Shown here: positions 14,620-17,280 of the stretch, piece after piece
Layout: every line of letters starts with the position of its first letter
Position numbering within the stretch: position 1 is the first letter of the stretch
Source of the DNA: Chloroflexia bacterium
GTDB lineage: Bacteria > Chloroflexota > Chloroflexia > Thermomicrobiales > JALYUS01
Direction: 5' to 3'
DNA length: 17,280 bases
Assembly: GCA_025924435.1 (NCBI GenBank)
Contig: JAICIL010000062.1
Coordinates: forward strand, 1-17,280
The notes under the pieces: generated by a model
The model's input: the letters and a program-made list of their open reading frames with translations, nothing else
Told to the model about the DNA's origin: nothing
Database searches by the model: none
Position numbers and translations under genes: made by a program

Positions 14620-16251
14620 TCAGATACCGACGGCGCAGCCGTCCGCGCGCGGCTCACTGCCCGCGACGTAGACGCCGTTCTTCAGGCGACGGATGATCTG
14701 CCCCTTGCCGAAACTGCCGCCCGCGTACTGCACTTCGAGCCGGTGCCCGCGCAGCGCGAGGCCGCTGAGGACATGCTGCGGGGCGGACATCTCGACGGTG
14801 ATCGTCTTGTCCCGCATCCACTGCCAGCGCGGCGCGTCGAGGCTCGTCTGCGGGTTCATGCCGTAGTCCACCTGATTGACGACCATCTGCAAGTGGCCCT
14901 GCGGCTGCATGTAGCCGCCCATCACGCCGAACGGGCCGAGCGCCTCGCCGCCGCGCGTCAGGAACGCGGGGATGATCGTGTGATACGGCCGCTTACCGGG
15001 TGCGACGCAGTTCAGGTGGTTGCGGTCGAGCCGGAAGCAGGCGCCCCGGTTCTGCAGGGCGATGCCTGTCCCCGGCACGACGATGCCGCTGCCGAAGCCC
15101 TGGAAGTTCGACTGGATCATCGAGATCATCATGCCGTCGCCGTCCACCGCGCAGAGGTAGACCGTGCCGCCGCGCGGCGGTTCGCCCGCCTCGGGCTGCA
15201 TCGCGCGGTCGGTGATGAGGCGGCGGCGGCGCGAGGCATATTCCTTGTCCAGGAGACCCGCCATCGGCACGTCGCTGTGCTCCATGTCGGCGGCGTAGCG
15301 GAGGGCATCGGAAAAGCCCAATTTCATCGCCTCGATTTGCAGATGGTAACTCTCCGTCGTCTCGCGCGGGATCGCGCCGAGGTCGAACCCTTCGAGGACG
15401 TTGAGCGCGGAGAGCGCGGCGATCCCCTGCCCGTTCGGCGGGATCTCCCAGACCTCGTGGCCGCGATAGGAGACGCTGATCGGATCAACCCAGGTGCTCG
15501 TGTGCGCCGCGAGGTCTTCCCGCGTGATGTAGCCGTTCGTCTCGGCGGCGAAGTCGGCGATTTTCCCCGCCAACTCGCCCTTGTAGAAATCCTCCGCGCC
15601 GCTCTCCGCGATGCGCCGGAGCGTGCGCGCGTGATCGGGCAATTCCCAGACATCGCCCGCGCGCGGCGGCGTGCCGTCCTTCGTGAAGGTCGTGAACCAT
15701 GCCTTGAACTCCGGGCCGGTGTTCTGCTCCGCATAGCGCCGTGCCGACGTGCCCCACCCTTCCGCGACGACCGGCGCGAGCGGGTAGCCGCCCGACGCGT
15801 AGCGGATGGCGGGCTCGAAGAGTTGCTCGAAGGGCAGTTTGCCGAACTTGTCGTGCAGGTCGCGCCACGCGGCGGGCGCACCCGGCACGGTGACGGGCAG
15901 CCAGCCGCTGCGGGGGTATTCGGTGTGGCCGAGTTTCTCGAAGAGTTCCGGCGTGTGCGTCGCGGGCGCGCGGCCGGAGGCGTTCAGGCCGTGCAGTTTC
16001 TTGCCGTCCCACACGAGGGCGAAGGCGTCCGCGCCGATGCCGTTGGAGGTCGGCTCGACGACTGTCAGCGTAATGGCGGTCGCGATAGCGGCATCAACCG
16101 CGTTGCCGCCCCGCTGGAGCATCTCCAGCCCGGCCTGCGCCGCCAGCGGCTCGCTGGTGGCGACGATCCCGCGCGATGCGACAATCGGCATGCGCCGCGA
16201 CGGATACGCGTAACTCTCCGAACGCAGATTTTCCGCTGAATCTCGCTGCAT
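14620..16251 (-). CDS. gamma-glutamyltransferase family protein
   Basis: The 543-residue product belongs to the self-cleaving N-terminal nucleophile family that moves or hydrolyses gamma-glutamyl groups of glutathione and related compounds. Family marks are GIVATSEPLAAQAGLEMLQRGG-type opening, GGNAVDAAIAT, VTVPGAPAAW, SNGIGADAF and the processing threonine in RGGTVYLCAVD (about T363). NFQGFGSGIVV, LQNRGACF, GKRPYHTIIP and GVMGGYMQPQGHLQ follow. The ALQNRGACF and GFGSG style resembles the YwrD-like branch. No signal peptide is seen, so a cytoplasmic enzyme is likely. The ATG at 16249-16251, with GGGGG 6 nt upstream, is preferred; ATG 16257 and the GTG at 16293 (inside a tandem repeat) are less likely. 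Confidence 0.93.
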   Translation of the reverse strand: MQRDSAENLRSESYAYPSRRMPIVASRGIVATSEPLAAQAGLEMLQRGGNAVDAAIATAITLTVVEPTSNGIGADAFALVWDGKKLHGLNASGRAPATHTPELFEKLGHTEYPRSGWLPVTVPGAPAAWRDLHDKFGKLPFEQLFEPAIRYASGGYPLAPVVAEGWGTSARRYAEQNTGPEFKAWFTTFTKDGTPPRAGDVWELPDHARTLRRIAESGAEDFYKGELAGKIADFAAETNGYITREDLAAHTSTWVDPISVSYRGHEVWEIPPNGQGIAALSALNVLEGFDLGAIPRETTESYHLQIEAMKLGFSDALRYAADMEHSDVPMAGLLDKEYASRRRRLITDRAMQPEAGEPPRGGTVYLCAVDGDGMMISMIQSNFQGFGSGIVVPGTGIALQNRGACFRLDRNHLNCVAPGKRPYHTIIPAFLTRGGEALGPFGVMGGYMQPQGHLQMVVNQVDYGMNPQTSLDAPRWQWMRDKTITVEMSAPQHVLSGLALRGHRLEVQYAGGSFGKGQIIRRLKNGVYVAGSEPRADGCAVGI

Positions 16252-16275
16252 CAACATCCCCCAGTACCGCGAACC

Positions 16276-16322
16276 GTACTCCGTACTCAGCACTCAGTAC
16301 TCAGCACTTCGTACTCAGTACT
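16276..16322. repeat. 14-bp-period tandem repeat
   Basis: GTACTCAGCACT occurs at 16283-16294 and 16297-16308, and GTACTCAGTACT at 16311-16322, with a partial GTACTC at 16276. The spacing is 14 bp. It lies between the gamma-glutamyltransferase start and the tRNA 3' end. Confidence 0.8.
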
Positions 16323-16330
16323 GGTAAAGA

Positions 16331-16410
16331 TGGTGCCGAAGGAGGGACTCGAACCCTCATGCCCTTGCGGACAACGGTTTTTGAGACCGCGCCACAGGGA
16401 ACACTTCGGC
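16331..16410 (-). tRNA. tRNA-Leu (anticodon CAA), abnormal D arm
   Basis: Read on the minus strand, GCCGAAG pairs with CTTCGGC as the acceptor stem. The anticodon stem GCGGT/ACCGT holds loop CTCAAAA (anticodon CAA). A long class II variable arm (GTCC GCAA GGGC) and a T arm GAGGG TTCGAGT CCCTC follow, with an encoded CCA. The 3' half is a perfect tRNA-Leu. Only 11 nt (TTCCCTGTGGC) occupy the place of the D arm, where about 18 are expected, and no D stem or GG loop can be drawn. The gene is 80 nt long instead of about 87. It is either a damaged tRNA or an attachment-site remnant next to the recombinase gene; an intact copy may lie at the far end of the element. Confidence 0.7.
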
Positions 16411-16423
16411 GGAACACCGAAAA

Positions 16424-16483
16424 CCTCTTTTGCCTGTCTACACAAGCAAACAGAGGAAGCCTACCACAGCCGTCATAGGCTGT
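16424..16483. other. inverted repeats between tRNA-Leu and integrase
   Basis: CCTCTTTTGC (16424-16433) is nearly complementary to GCAAACAGAGG (16446-16456). ACAGCC (16466-16471) matches GGCTGT (16478-16483), and AGCCTA matches TAGGCT at 16458 and 16476. This AT-richer gap just inside the putative element edge is where recombinase arm sites or the integrase promoter would be expected, but no specific site can be named. Confidence 0.35.
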
Positions 16484-16531
16484 CCAATCCCCACTAGAGA
16501 GAATCTAACGACAACCGATGGAGCGTGACCA

Positions 16532-17280
16532 ATGGGAAAGCGCGTCAACGGGACGGGCAGCATCGCGCATCTCAAAGATGGCCGGTACTGCGTTACCTAC
16601 ACAGACCCAACCGGGAGACGAATCTACCGCTATCGGCGCAAGAGGGAGGATGCGGAGCGGGAACTAGCGAAACTCATCACAAACGACGGGGTAGCCCCGC
16701 TATCCATATCGAGTCCCAACGCGGAAGCGGGGGAGACACCAACCTTAGACGAATGGGTGTCGCTCTGGTTAGCGGCCAATGAGGGCCGTCTGAGGCACGC
16801 GACGTGGAAAACCTATCAGCGTCAGTTGGGCCGCGTCACGGAGACGCTAGGCGGCGTAAAACTAGGTTCCCTCACACCTGTACTGCTCACGGCAACGCTG
16901 ACGGAACTATGGAAGCGCAAGACAGGCGCAAGGCAACTTCAGCAAATATACACGGTGCTGAGGACGTGTCTGGAAGCGGCTGCCAAGATGGACGTAATCC
17001 CCGCGAATCCGATGCGGAAGGTGGACAAACCGCGTTGGCAGGCCGTCCACCGCGAGTATTGGGATGTTGCCGAAACCAAGCGATTCCTAGACGTGGCGCT
17101 GTCGAGTGGCAGGCGCTATGCGCCGCTCATGGCACTACTGGCTACGACGGGGCTTCGTCTCTCTGAGGCATTGGGGCTGGAATGGCAGGACGTGAACCTA
17201 GACCTGCAACATTTGAGCGTAAGGCGCGCTCTGGTTTGGGTCTATCAGGAATGGCGCATAGACGCGCCAAAGACGAAGGC
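16532..17280 (+). CDS. tyrosine recombinase (phage-type integrase), 3' end outside the window
   Basis: The first 249 codons are present. Residues 1-50 form an arm-binding domain (GSIAHLKDGRYCVTYTDPTG, then a lysine/arginine-rich helix). Residues about 70-160 form the SAM-like core-binding domain (TLDEWVSLWL, TWKTYQRQLG). The catalytic domain begins near 175 and holds the first active-site arginine in TTGLRLSEALGL (R209) and the beta-hairpin lysine region PKTK. The remaining His-x-x-Arg and Tyr residues lie beyond the window. The ATG has GGAG 8 nt upstream. Codons such as AGG, CTA and ATA are common here and rare in neighbouring genes, which suggests acquisition. It points away from tRNA-Leu, 121 nt from its 5' end, as expected at one end of an integrative element or prophage. 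Confidence 0.93.
   Translation, partial: MGKRVNGTGSIAHLKDGRYCVTYTDPTGRRIYRYRRKREDAERELAKLITNDGVAPLSISSPNAEAGETPTLDEWVSLWLAANEGRLRHATWKTYQRQLGRVTETLGGVKLGSLTPVLLTATLTELWKRKTGARQLQQIYTVLRTCLEAAAKMDVIPANPMRKVDKPRWQAVHREYWDVAETKRFLDVALSSGRRYAPLMALLATTGLRLSEALGLEWQDVNLDLQHLSVRRALVWVYQEWRIDAPKTK

Noticed and set aside
16276..16322. CRISPR array
   Set aside because: Three 12-bp units with 2-bp spacing are a simple tandem repeat; there are no spacers or cas genes.

Overview
This is a GC-rich bacterial window dominated by one long leftward (minus-strand) operon for de novo UMP synthesis. Gene order, protein style (PyrK/PyrD type 1B dihydroorotate dehydrogenase, PyrE ending in a CPLC-type tail, frequent GTG starts) and abundant palindromic repeats suggest a Chloroflexota-like organism. 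That assignment is inference; no marker gene here settles it.

Pyrimidine operon (about 10850 down to 68, minus strand). A sigma70-like promoter near 10816-10844 is followed by a leader of roughly 190 nt. The leader carries a 47-codon reading frame that runs through an intrinsic terminator and stops on the pyrC start codon, which looks like a pyrBI-style attenuator. The genes then follow in the order pyrC, carA, a possible 30-codon ORF, a 2H-phosphoesterase gene, carB, pyrK, pyrD, a GNAT acetyltransferase, pyrE and a SET-domain gene. The enzymes cover carbamoyl phosphate synthesis (CarAB), dihydroorotate formation (PyrC), its oxidation (PyrDK) and orotate phosphoribosylation (PyrE). pyrB, pyrF and pyrR are not in the window. 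Three genes of other families are embedded in the operon.

Repeats. Short GC-rich palindromes lie after carB, before pyrK (where one supplies the ribosome binding site) and inside carB. The carB copies form an in-frame insertion of about 70 codons. Two longer hairpin repeats, at 7085-7209 and 11739-11832, belong to a second family.

Rightward block (10929-13858). A membrane-anchored protein with a LiaF/toastrack-like beta domain is followed by overlapping accD and accA, the carboxyltransferase subunits of acetyl-CoA carboxylase. AccA lacks the usual PGAYPG motif.

Right end. Leftward genes for a TPR protein and a gamma-glutamyltransferase are followed by a tRNA-Leu(CAA) with an abnormally short D arm. 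Beyond it, a rightward tyrosine recombinase gene with different codon use runs off the window. This is most likely the edge of an integrated mobile element.
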